NCBI GenBank assembly: GCA_029959085.1
Contig: JARWIR010000047.1
Span: forward strand, 1,612,001 to 1,676,000
Length of the DNA stretch: 64,000 nt
Reading direction: 5' to 3'
DNA from: Nemophila menziesii
Taxonomy: Eukaryota; Streptophyta; Magnoliopsida; Boraginales; Hydrophyllaceae
Shown here: in pieces, positions 1 to 12,327 of the stretch
Layout: each line of letters opens with the position of its first letter
Position numbering within the stretch: the first letter of the stretch is position 1
Notes under the pieces: generated by a model
What the model was told of the DNA's origin: nothing
The model's database searches: none
Seen by the model: the letters and a program-made list of their open reading frames with translations, nothing else
Position numbers and translations under genes: made by a program

Positions 1-1054
1 CAATTTAAAATTACCCCAACCTATTTAAAATTAAAAGCCACAAGGGCCAAATACTCTAAGAGCACAACATATTTTTTACAACATAATGTCCAAATTTTAA
101 ATTAATTATTCGGGATCAACCCCAATAACCACACTAGTCATTAAGTTCCCATTTTCAAAAACTAATAATTATATATGCATGTCTTATGGACGGATCAAAA
201 TGGTTTTATTTTTGGCTATGATCTTACGTAATTTTAAATATAAAATCTAAAATTTTGAAGGGATTTTGTGCGAGCGCTGGTAAAGATACACATTTATTTA
301 AACAATATTTGCAAAAACACAAAACCAAGAAGAAAAAAAGGGTATGTGAGGATAGAAGGTTTCGAAAAGTAAGTGAAAAAATGAAAACAAATATAAACAA
401 AAATACAATCTTAACGAGAGACCAGTTATATCCTCCAAATATATTTATGCTTGTTGTGATCAAAACAGATCTATAAATAAGTGATTTTTGATGAAGAACC
501 GAGTAAGTAAACTAGGTACCCAAAGCTGACAAAAATACAAACAAGTAAGAGTGACTTCCCATGTGAAAATCGATGAATAGCTCCTTCCCATGAAAATTAA
601 AACTTAATTTCAAAGTGGCTGTTTAGCAAACGAAATTCCTAGTGGCAAGAGATATATTTGCACCCAAAATGGACCTACAAGAATAACAGGGGACAGAGTA
701 ACAAAGACAGATGAATTTGGAGGATTGGCTTATAGTTGAAGGTTAAGATCATTTTTTCTCGTTCTCTGCGTATGTCGCATTTTCTACTTCATGAACATCA
801 TGCACGTCTAACCTGAAAAAATAGAGCATCCTTCTTCTATGAGTCATGTTTTATTTATTAGAATTTTTGTTTAGCTTTAACTTTTCACCAGATAAATATT
901 GAACTGAATATTTAAGCTTTCCTTGTTTTTACTCGCGTGTTACATTTTTCGAACACAACTCAAATTGACCCAACTTGCTGAATGCAATATTTAATATTAT
1001 TAAGCAGAATAAGTAAAATGTTGTCCTAGTTAATATTTGAACTATATTTTTATA

Positions 1055-1283
1055 CGCCCTCCTTCCAACTTTATTTATTCACCTTTTTTCGTGAGGAATG
1101 ATTAAGAAATTTTTTATTAGCATCTCTATTTGAAATATCACTCTTACTCAATAAGTATAAGGTTATATATTGCACTACTCCTTTTAACTAATTAAAAGGT
1201 GTCTTTATATTGTAAAATAAAACAAAAACTTATTGAACATCCTCTTTTAAAAAGCTGGAGAAAAAAAAGATGGACATGGGGAG
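1055..1283. mobile_element. Degenerate Stowaway-like remnant in long units
   Basis: The segment opens with cgccctccttccaacttt after TA and closes with gatggacatggggag before TTA. This resembles a worn Stowaway MITE with ctccctccgt-type termini and a TA target. The same stretch recurs in L2 (about 5164-5392), L3 (9273-9501), L4 (13382-13610), L5 (17496-17722) and L8 (60677-60904), so the insertion predates amplification. Short units lack it because it lies in their deletion. The termini are imperfect, so the assignment is tentative. Confidence 0.4.
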
Positions 1284-1755
1284 TTATAAAATATAATATA
1301 AATAGAATTAAATAGTTTTAAAAATTTGAATTTTGAAATTTGGGAACTTAATTTTATATTTCTCAATAATAGTGGAAAATAAATATAGTTGCATATAAGA
1401 TATTATCGCAATCCAATATGTATTTCATTATTGTACAAATGGAAAATATATAAATATATGTTTTATCATCCATTGAACAAATATTAAACAGAGTAACGCT
1501 TAACTTAACTAGCTAAAATAACAGGATTTTTATTTTACCAAATCATGAATTTTCAAACTAGTGAGACAAAAAAAATTTCTAAGACTTGTTTTCAACCTTC
1601 GTAGTCCTCTTGCCTAATATCTCCTCATAATGTCATTTTAGATGAGTATGGAATTGTTGAATCATCCATCTATTATAGTTAAATGATAAAGTTGAGTGAT
1701 TCCAAAATTAAATTAATCTCTAATGAAACCGTTAGTGTTATAAATTCTCTAGAGT

Positions 1756-3637
1756 GTGAGTTTTTACCTCTTAAGCTATATAAGGAGACATGACATTTAC
1801 TTATATAATCATGGGGTAAATATTTATTTCGGGATGTTTAACAAGTATAAATACCACACAAATGACATTACGAATAAATGTGTAGTATTACAACACGCCT
1901 ATGAGAAATCTGGGATTTCCTCCTACTTTGGGAAGTGTACTTATGATTCCAACGAGGCCACCTTTTCATGGAGCTGCCTAGTCACCAAATATGAACTAAT
2001 CAACTAGATATCCTGTTTAATGAAAAATATTTACCCATACTAATATTAGATTGTTCCTTTAATAATTGAGATTTTTATTAAGCTTGGCCTAATTCTTTTC
2101 GAATAAACAAATAAGGGTGGAGAAGCTCTTATGATCAATATACATAATTCCTAAATTGTAATATTTACTTATACTTTAAATACATAATTGATTACATGAT
2201 AAATTTACTCGATCAAGGGATCTTGTGTAAATATTTTTAATTTATATGAAGTTAGATTAAACTCAGTTTCTGTCAAGAATGCAAATGTCTAAAGAAATTA
2301 AAAAAGTAAATTTAAGTCCTATGTCCACAAAAATACACTATTTAATAGACCATGATTACTTTTTATATTACATCTTTATTAGAAAATATAAGAATGTAAA
2401 ATTTATATAAAGATAGTATTAAAAACGTTGAGAATTGTTTTTATATTATAGATAGCTAAATGATATTTTGCATTTCTTTTTAGGAAGATAGTAAAATAAA
2501 GTTGAACATAGAGAGTATTGAAAGTAATTGCATTGACTGCATATATTAACATTTCAATTAATTTCAACATAAAGATTAACATTAACTGATATCAGTAAGG
2601 GATTCATGGTATTATTTAAAATTATTTTATTAATATTTAGATAGTATATTAACATAATTTATTGTAATATTTGACTTTTATCTAAAAAAGAAAAATCTAA
2701 AATGTATAAGAATATCTAATATTTCAAATTCAACAATTGAATCATATCTTCCTTCTCCACTTGGATGGCTTTTTCTCACAAATTCACCTTATTTTTCATC
2801 AAGCATTCATTGAGATTGTCTTCCCTTTGCACCTGCTCTTCTATTTCCAATCACGTTTTCTTCAGATCCAAATGAATTGCTCCCTACCTTAATCAAAAAT
2901 TCGACTGTTCCAGAGCTGGTTTCTTTCCTTTGGGGTGTACCCTTTTCTTGATCCGCAATTCTGAAAAATAAACAAAAACTATAAAATATTTATAAGGCTT
3001 GATTTTTTGTCAAAAAAATATATTTAGCATTAGCAAAATATTATTGTAAATTAATAAAAAAGAATATTATTGAAATCTTAATTGAAATGTTTCTATTAAA
3101 CTAAAGGGTTGCTAATTGATATTTGTATCAGAATTATATTTGTTAGTTTTCAAAGAAACAAGTGAAACAATGGAAGAAAAGTTTTTGAACTCTTAAGATG
3201 ACCACATATATTTACCCAATAAAAACAATCAGTTATCCGTAATTTTATTTAATTAAAGTTATATTAAACAGGTTAAGAATGCAATAGAAGTATTAGAAAT
3301 ATATGGATGGGTCATTCTTGAAAAATATATAAAATTTATTAAAATTTATTTTTTTTAGTATAAATGTAAGACGGAGAGAAGATTTCTTACAGAAGTTTAT
3401 ATCCATGAACGAGGAACCTGGGAAGAATTATAAGCACTATTGTAAGGATTGTCCGATAGAGAAAGCTAAGGCTAAAGAGGGATCTAAGCCTGAAAAATCA
3501 ACGGTCACTTGTTGCGAGATTTTATCAAGGAATGCTGGTTAAAATGTGGCTGCAACGTTAAGCAATGTAAGAATAGAGTTGTCCAGCAAGACATTTCTCG
3601 CAAGTTGCAGGTTATACTCACAAAAAACTATTTTTGA
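1756..3637 (+). pseudogene. SUVR-like pre-SET gene fragment, L1 copy (exon A + frameshifted exon B)
   Basis: Seen: exon A (1756-2007) is open for 83 codons and holds VVLQHAYE followed by SSYFGKCTYDS. Exon B (3359-3637), after a pyrimidine-rich tract ending in AG, holds EDFLHKFISM, HYCKDCPIEK and, after a shift, codons for IKECWLKCGCN, KNRVVQQDISRKLQV. Known: plant SUVR1/2/4-type histone lysine methyltransferases have this order (FQ-AYV, CCSSCFGDC, EEFL-ECISM, CRDCPLE, CKGHL, KECWSKCGC, NRVVQRGI, LQVF), which is the zinc-binding pre-SET region just before SET. Inference: a two-exon fragment of such a gene. The SET domain is absent: the frame ends at LTKNYF-stop. Oddity: one base is missing at gaaaaatcaacgg, so the frame shifts before the cysteine cluster. 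It cannot encode a methyltransferase. The exon B match is strong; the exon A match is moderate. Confidence 0.75.
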
Positions 3638-4109
3638 GTTAAAAAAACAAACCTTTTTTTCACGGAGTAATTGAAATATGATGGTCAACGATCTTATGTG
3701 GGATAGAAAATGCACTTTGTCTTCTTGAGATCGGAGGTTTGGACATATCCATAGACAAGATTATAGAAACATAATACAGAAATAGCGTCAAGGGAGGTAG
3801 TTGTGGGCGTCGACTTTGAATATCTTTTGAGTAACAGAAGCGGTAATATTGTTATTGTTTGGGACTATATATTAAGTGGCTGAGTTAGGGTTGGGTTACA
3901 ATAAACTATGCAACCCAACCTATTAAAAAGTAGTCCAACTAAAAAGACACAGAGACAAACATTTTTTAGACCAGCCCAAGTTTTGGATTAGTCCAATCCA
4001 AAGTCACACTGGCCAAACATTTTTTTAGCCCAACCTATGTTTTATAAGAGATATTATAGTTTTTGGGTGGAGCTATATTGTAAAAGGACGAAGTTTGGTT
4101 ACAGCGTAA

Positions 4110-7100
4110 CAATTTAAAATTACCCCAACCTATTTAAAATTAAAAGCCACAAGGGCCAAATACTCTAAGAGCACAACATATTTTTTACAACATAATGTCC
4201 AAATTTTAAATTAATTATTCGGGATCAACCCCAATAACCACACTAGTCATTAAGTTCCCATTTTCAAAAACTAATAATTATATATGCATGTCTTATGGAC
4301 GGATGAAAATGGTTTTATTTTTGGCTATGATCTTACGTAATTTTAAATATAAAATCTAAAATTTTGAAGGGATTTTGTGCGAGCGCTGGTAAAGATACAC
4401 ATTTATTTAAACAATATTTGCAAAAACACAAAACCAAGAAGAAAAAAAGGGTATGTGAGGATAGAAGGTTTCGAAAAGTAAGTGAAAAAATGAAAACAAA
4501 TATAAACAAAAATACAATCTTAACGAGAGACCAGTTATATCCTCCAAATATATTTATGCTTGTTGTGATCAAAACAGATCTATAAATAAGTGATTTTTGA
4601 TGAAGAACCGAGTAAGTAAACTAGGTACCCAAAGCTGACAAAAATACAAACAAGTAAGAGTGACTTCCCATGTGAAAATCGATGAATAGCTCCTTCCCAT
4701 GAAAATTAAAACTTAATTTCAAAGTGGCTGTTTAGCAAACGAAATTCCTAGTGGCAAGAGATATATTTGCACCCAAAATGGACTTACAAGAATAACAGGG
4801 GACAGAGTAACAAAGACAGATGAATTTGGAGGATTGGCTTATAGTTGAAGGTTAAGATCATTTTTTCTCGTTCTCTGCGTATGTCGCATTTTCTACTTCA
4901 TGAACATCATGCACGTCTAACCTGAAAAAATAGAGCATCCTTCTTCTATGAGTCATGTTTTATTTATTAGAATTTTTGTTTAGCTTTAACTTTTCACCAG
5001 ATAAATATTGAACTGAATATTTAAGCTTTCTTTGTTTTTACTCGCGTGTTACATTTTTCGAACACAACTCAAATTGACCCAACTTGCTGAATGCAATATT
5101 TAATATTATTAAGCAGAATAAGTAAAATGTTGTCCTAGTTAATATTTGAACTATATTTTTATACGCCCTCCTTCCAACTTTATTTATTCACCTTTTTTCG
5201 TGAGGAATGATTAAGAAATTTTTTATTAGCATCTCTATTTGAAATATCACTCTTACTCAATAAGTATAAGGTTATATATTGCACTACTCCTTTTAACTAA
5301 TTAAAAGGTGTCTTTATATTGTAAAATAAAACAAAAACTTATTGAACATCCTCTTTTAAAAAGCTGGAGAAAAAAAAGATGGACATGGGGAGTTATAAAA
5401 TATAATATAAATAGAATTAAATAGTTTTAAAAATTTGAATTTTGAAATTTGGGAACTTAATTTTATATTTCTCAATAATAGTGGAAAATAAATATAGTTG
5501 CATATAAGATATTATCGCAATCCAATATGTATTTCATTATTGTACAAATGGAAAATATATAAATATATGTTTTATCATCCATTGAACAAATATTAAACAG
5601 AGTAACGCTTAACTTAACTAGCTAAAATAACAGGATTTTTATTTTACCAAATCATGAATTTTCAAACTAGTGAGACAAAAAAAATTTCTAAGACTTGTTT
5701 TCAACCTTCGTAGTCCTCTTGCCTAATATCTCCTCATAATGTCATTTTAGATGAGTATGGAATTGTTGAATCATCCATCTATTATAGTTAAATGATAAAG
5801 TTGAGTGATTCCAAAATTAAATTAATCTCTAATGAAACCGTTAGTGTTATAAATTCTCTAGAGTGTGAGTTTTTACCTCTTAAGCTATATAAGGAGACAT
5901 GACATTTACTTATATAATCATGGGGTAAATATTTATTTCGGGATGTTTAACAAGTATAAATACCACACAAATGACATTACGAATAAATGTGTAGTATTAC
6001 AACACGCCTATGAGAAATCTGGGATTTCCTCCTACTTTGGGAAGTGTACTTATGATTCCAACGAGGCCACCTTTTCATGGAGCTGCCTAGTCACCAAATA
6101 TGAACTAATCAACTAGATATCCTGTTTAATGAAAAATATTTACCCATACTAATATTAGATTGTTCCTTTAATAATTGAGATTTTTATTAAGCTTGGCCTA
6201 ATTCTTTTCGAATAAACAAATAAGGGTGGAGAAGCTCTTATGATCAATATACATAATTCCTAAATTGTAATATTTACTTATACTTTAAATACATAATTGA
6301 TTACATGATAAATTTACTCGATCAAGGGATCTTGTGTAAATATTTTTAATTTATATGAAGTTAGATTAAACTCAGTTTCTGTCAAGAATGCAAATGTCTA
6401 AAGAAATTAAAAAAGTAAATTTAAGTCCTATGTCCACAAAAATACACTATTTAATAGACCATGATTACTTTTTATATTACATCTTTATTAGAAAATATAA
6501 GAATGTAAAATTTATATAAAGATAGTATTAAAAACGTTGAGAATTGTTTTTATATTATAGATAGCTAAATGATATTTTGCATTTCTTTTTAGGAAGATAG
6601 TAAAATAAAGTTGAACATAGAGAGTATTGAAAGTAATTGCATTGACTGCATATATTAACATTTCAATTAATTTCAACATAAAGATTAACATTAACTGATA
6701 TCAGTAAGGGATTCATGGTATTATTTAAAATTATTTTATTAATATTTAGATAGTATATTAACATAATTTATTGTAATATTTGACTTTTATCTAAAAAAGA
6801 AAAATCTAAAATGTATAAGAATATCTAATATTTCAAATTCAACAATTGAATCATATCTTCCTTCTCCACTTAGATGGCTTTTTCTCACAAATTCACCTTA
6901 TTTTTCATCAAGCATTCATTGAGATTGTCTTCCCTTTGCACCTGCTCTTCTATTTCCAATCACGTTTTCTTCAGATCCAAATGAATTGCTCCCTACCTTA
7001 ATCAAAAATTCGACTGTTCCAGAGCTGGTTTCTTTCCTTTGGGGTGTACCCTTTTCTTGATCCGCAATTCTGAAAAATAAACATAAACTATAAAATATTT

Positions 7101-8218
7101 ATAAGGCTTGATTTTTTGTCAAAAAAATATATTTAGCATTAGCAAAATATTATTGTAAATTAATAAAAAAGAATATTATTGAAATCTTAATTGAAATGTT
7201 TCTATTAAACTAAAGGGTTGCTAATTGATATTTGTATCAGAATTATATTTGTTAGTTTTCAAAGAAACAAGTGAAACAATGGAAGAAAAGTTTTTGAACT
7301 CTTAAGATGACCACATATATTTACCCAATAAAAACAATCAGTTATCCGTAATTTTATTTAATTAAAGTTATATTAAACAGGTTAAGAATGCAATAGAAGT
7401 ATTAGAAATATATGGATGGGTCATTCTTCAAAAATATATAAAATTTATTAAAATTGATTTTTTTTAGTATAAATGTAAGAAGGAGAGAAGATTTCTTACA
7501 CAAGTTTATATCCATGAACGAGGAACCTGGGAAGAATTATAAGCACTATTGTAAGGATTGTCCGATAGAGAAAGCTAAGGCTAAAGAGGGATCTAAGCCT
7601 GAAAAATCAACGGTCACTTGTTGCGAGATTTTATCAAGGAATGCTGGTTAAAATGTGGCTGCAACGTTAAGCAATGTAAGAATAGAGTTGTCCAGCAAGA
7701 CATTTCTCGCAAGTTGCAGGTTATACTCACAAAAAACTATTTTTGAGTTAAAAAAACAAACCTTTTTTTCACGGAGTAATTGAAATATGATGGTCAACGA
7801 TCTTATGTGGGATAGAAAATGCACTTTGTCTTCTTGAGATCGGAGGTTTGGACATATCCATAGACAAGATTATAGAAACATAATACAGAAATAGCGTCAA
7901 GGGAGGTAGTTGTGGGCGTCGACTTTGAATATCTTTTGAGTAACAGAAGCGGTAATATTGTTATTGTTTGGGACTATATATTAAGTGGCTGAGTTAGGGT
8001 TGGGTTACAATAAACTATGCAACCCAACCTATTAAAAAGTAGTCCAACTAAAAAGACACAGAGACAAACATTTTTTAGACTAGCCCAAGTTTTGGATTAG
8101 TCCAATCCAAAGTCACACTGGCCAAACATTTTTTTAGCCCAACCTATGTTTTATAAGAGATATTATAGTTTTTGGGTGGAGCTATATTGTAAAAGGACGA
8201 AGTTTGGTTACAGCGTAA
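4110..8218 (+). repeat. Long unit L2
   Basis: 4109 bp, nearly identical to L1 and L3 by direct reading, with only scattered single-base differences. It shares the exon B frameshift of L1 and L3. Confidence 0.93.
5865..7746 (+). pseudogene. SUVR-like pre-SET fragment, L2 copy
   Basis: Exon A is 5865-6116 and exon B 7468-7746, after ttttttag. Exon A encodes the same 83 residues as the L1 copy. Exon B carries the same single-base loss (gaaaaatcaacgg), which diverts the frame to a stop at 7651 before the CWLKCGC cysteines. Upstream of the shift it reads EDFLHKFISMNEEPGK then HYCKDCPIEKAKAKEG. No SET domain follows. Non-functional as a methyltransferase. Confidence 0.75.
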
Positions 8219-11200
8219 CAATTTAAAATTACCCCAACCTATTTAAAATTAAAAGCCACAAGGGCCAAATACTCTAAGAGCACAACATATTTTTTACAAC
8301 ATAATGTCCAAATTTTAAATTAATTATTCGGGATCAACCCCAATAACCACACTAGTCATTAAGTTCCCATTTTCAAAAACTAATAATTATATATGCATGT
8401 CTTATGGACGGATCAAAATGGTTTTATTTTTGGCTATGATCTTACGTAATTTTAAATATAAAATCTAAAATTTTGAAGGGATTTTGTGCGAGCGCTGGTA
8501 AAGATACACATTTATTTAAACAATATTTGCAAAAACACAAAACCAAGAAGAAAAAAAGGGTATGTGAGGATAGAAGGTTTCGAAAAGTAAGTGAAAAAAT
8601 GAAAACAAATATAAACAAAAATACAATCTTAACGAGAGACCAGTTATATCCTCCAAATATATTTATGCTTGTTGTGATCAAAACAGATCTATAAATAAGT
8701 GATTTTTGATGAAGAACCGAGTAAGTAAACTAGGTACCCAAAGCTGACAAAAATACAAACAAGTAAGAGTGACTTCCCATGTGAAAATCGATGAATAGCT
8801 CCTTCCCATGAAAATTAAAACTTAATTTCAAAGTGGCTGTTTAGCAAACGAAATTCCTAGTGGCAAGAGATATATTTGCACCCAAAATGGACTTACAAGA
8901 ATAACAGGGGACAGAGTAACAAAGACAGATGAATTTGGAGGATTGGCTTATAGTTGAAGGTTAAGATCATTTTTTCTCGTTCTCTGCGTATGTCGCATTT
9001 TCTACTTCATGAACATCATGCACGTCTAACCTGAAAAAATAGAGCATCCTTCTTCTATGAGTCATGTTTTATTTATTAGAATTTTTGTTTAGCTTTAACT
9101 TTTCACCAGATAAATATTGAACTGAATATTTAAGCTTTCTTTGTTTTTACTCGCGTGTTACATTTTTCGAACACAACTCAAATTGACCCAACTTGCTGAA
9201 TGCAATATTTAATATTATTAAGCAGAATAAGTAAAATGTTGTCCTAGTTAATATTTGAACTATATTTTTATACGCCCTCCTTCCAACTTTATTTATTCAC
9301 CTTTTTTCGTGAGGAATGATTAAGAAATTTTTTATTAGCATCTCTATTTGAAATATCACTCTTACTCAATAAGTATAAGGTTATATATTGCACTACTCCT
9401 TTTAACTAATTAAAAGGTGTCTTTATATTGTAAAATAAAACAAAAACTTATTGAATATCCTCTTTTAAAAAGCTGGAGAAAAAAAAGATGGACATGGGGA
9501 GTTATAAAATATAATATAAATAGAATTAAATAGTTTTAAAAATTTGAATTTTGAAATTTGGGAACTTAATTTTATATTTCTCAATAATAGTGGAAAATAA
9601 ATATAGTTGCATATAAGATATTATCGCAATCCAATATGTATTTCATTATTGTACAAATGGTAAATATATAAATATATGTTTTATCATCCATTGAACAAAT
9701 ATTAAACAGAGTAACGCTTAACTTAACTAGCTAAAATAACAGGATTTTTATTTTACCAAATCATGAATTTTCAAACTAGTGAGACAAAAAATATTTCTAA
9801 GACTTGTTTTCAACCTTCGTAGTCCTCTTGCCTAATATCTCCTCATAATGTCATTTTAGATGAGTATGGAATTGTTGAATCATCCATCTATTATAGTTAA
9901 ATGATAAAGTTGAGTGATTCCAAAATTAAATTAATCTCTAATGAAACCGTTAGTATTATAAATTCTCTAGAGTGTGAGTTTTTACCTCTTAAGCTATATA
10001 AGGAGACATGACATTTACTTATATAATCATGGGGTAAATATTTATTTCGGGATGTTTAACAAGTATAAATACCACACAAATGACATTACGAATAAATGTG
10101 TAGTATTACAACACGCCTATGAGAAATCTGGGATTTCCTCCTACTTTGGGAAGTGTACTTGTGATTCCAACGAGGCCACCTTTTCATGGAGCTGCCTAGT
10201 CACCAAATATGAACTAATCAACTAGATATCCTGTTTAATGAAAAATATTTACCCATACTAATATTAGATTGTTCCTTTAATAATTGAGATTTTTATTAAG
10301 CTTGGCCTAATTCTTTTCGAATAAACAAATAAGGGTGGAGAAGCTCTTATGATCAATATACATAATTCCTAAATTGTAATATTTACTTATACTTTAAATA
10401 CATAATTGATTACATGATAAATTTACTCGATCAAGTGATCTTGTGTAAATATTTTTAATTTATATGAAGTTAGATTAAACTCAGTTTCTGTCAAGAATGC
10501 AAATGTCTAAAGAAATTAAAAAAGTAAATTTAAGTCCTATGTCCACAAAAATACACTATTTAATAGACCATGATTACTTTTTATATTACATCTTTATTAG
10601 AAAATATAAGAATGTAAAATTTATATAAAGATAGTATTAAAAACGTTGAGAATTGTTTTTATATTATAGATAGCTAAATGATATTTTGCATTTCTTTTTA
10701 GGAAGATAGTAAAATAAAGTTGAACATAGAGAGTATTGAAAGTAATTGCATTGACTGCATATATTAACATTTCAATTAATTTCAACATAAAGATTAACAT
10801 TAACTGATATCAGTAAGGGATTCATGGTATTATTTAAAATTATTTTATTAATATTTAGATAGTATATTAACATAATTTATTGTAATATTTGACTTTTATC
10901 TAAAAAAGAAAAATCTAAAATGTATAAGAATATCTAATATTTCAAATTCAACAATTGAATCATATCTTCCTTCTCCACTTGGATGGTTTTTTCTCACAAA
11001 TTCACCTTATTTTTCATCAAGCATTCATTGAGATTGTCTTCCCTTTGCACCTGATCTTCTATTTCCAATCACGTTTTCTTCAGATCCAAATGAATTGCTC
11101 CCTACCTTAATCAAAAATTCGACTGTTCCAGAGCTGGTTTCTTTCCTTTGGGGTGTACCCTTTTCTTGATCCGCAATTCTGAAAAACAAACAAAAACTAT

Positions 11201-12327
11201 AAAATATTTATAAGGCTTGATTTTTTGTCAAAAAAATATATTTAGCATTAGCAAAATATTATTGTAAATTAATAAAAAAGAATATTATTGAAATCTTAAT
11301 TGAAATGTTTCTATTAAACTAAAGGGTTGCTAATTGATATTTGTATCAGAATTATATTTGTTAGTTTTCAAAGAAACAAGTGAAACAATGGAAGAAAAGT
11401 TTTTGAACTCTTAAGATGACCACATATATTTACCCAATAAAAACAATCAGTTATCCGTAATTTTATTTAATTAAAGTTATATTAAACAGGTTAAGAATGC
11501 AATAGAAGTATTAGAAATATATGGATGGGTCATTCTTCAAAAATATATAAAATTTATTAAAATTGATTTTTTTTAGTATAAATGTAAGAAGGAGAGAAGA
11601 TTTCTTACACAAGTTTATATCCATGAACGAGGAACCTGGGAAGAATTATAAGCACTATTGTAAGGATTGTCCGATAGAGAAAGCTAAGGCTAAAGAGGGA
11701 TCTAAGCCTGAAAAATCAACGGTCACTTGTTGCGAGATTTTATCAAGGAATGCTGGTTAAAATGTGGCTGCAACGTTAAGCAATGTAAGAATAGAGTTGT
11801 CCAGCAAGACATTTCTCGCAAGTTGCAGGTTATACTCACAAAAAACTATTTTTGAGTTAAAAAAACAAACCTTTTTTTCACGGAGTAATTGAAATATGAT
11901 GGTCAACGATCTTATGTGGGATAGAAAATGCACTTTGTCTTCTTGAGATCGGAGGTTTGGACATATCCATAGACAAGATTATAGAAACATAATACAGAAA
12001 TAGCGTCAAGGGAGGTAGTTGTGGGCGTCGACTTTGAATATCTTTTGAGTAACAGAAGCGGTAATATTGTTATTGTTTGGGACTATATATTAAGTGGCTG
12101 AGTTAGGGTTGGGTTACAATAAACTATGCAACCCAACCTATTAAAAAGTAGTCCAACTAAAAAGACACAGAGACAAACATTTTTTAGACTAGCCCAAGTT
12201 TTGGATTAGTCCAATCCAAAGTCACACTGGCCAAACATTTTTTTAGCCCAACCTATGTTTTATAAGAGATATTATAGTTTTTGGGTGGAGCTATATTGTA
12301 AAAGGACGAAGTTTGGTTACAGCGTAA
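8219..12327 (+). repeat. Long unit L3
   Basis: 4109 bp, nearly identical to L1 and L2. A private change in exon A turns a tyrosine codon into cysteine (tgtgat near 10159). Confidence 0.93.
9974..11855 (+). pseudogene. SUVR-like pre-SET fragment, L3 copy
   Basis: Exon A is 9974-10225 and exon B 11577-11855. Exon A has a private Tyr-to-Cys change (KCTCDSNE instead of KCTYDSNE). Exon B shares the L1-L3 frameshift and stops at 11760. The histidine in KYKYHTN of exon A is shared with L1 and L2 only, which supports a common recent ancestor for these three copies. Confidence 0.75.

Larger units (their letters stand above)
1..4109 (+). repeat. Long unit L1
   Basis: 4109-bp unit. In order it holds an AT-rich head, a Stowaway-like remnant (1055-1283), exon A (1756-2007), about 1.35 kb of intron-like DNA, exon B (3359-3637), and a tail with repeated cccaacctat motifs. 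It is nearly identical to L2-L4. Confidence 0.93.

Noticed and set aside
224..463. Recurring 79-103 codon minus-strand frame (hydrophobic, Phe-rich) in most units
   Set aside because: It is antisense to AT-rich repeat head DNA and has no recognisable domain. Its recurrence is explained by repeat identity, and its N-terminus changes between unit types.
255..476. Lys-rich 73-codon plus-strand frame in L1-L4
   Set aside because: It is low-complexity and truncated by stops in the S units and L8. No family match that I can name.
1777..1784. TATATAAG just upstream of exon A in long units
   Set aside because: TATA-like strings are expected by chance in such AT-rich DNA, and the position falls inside the exon A frame.
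2585..2596. 12-bp palindrome actgatatcagt in most units
   Set aside because: It is short, isolated and changed in some units (S1 has gatatgag). No partner sites suggest a regulatory role.
3889..3930. Helitron 3' end (hairpin near the unit border)
   Set aside because: The stem is not followed by a CTRR end at the right distance, and there is no matching TC start or A-T insertion context at unit borders.
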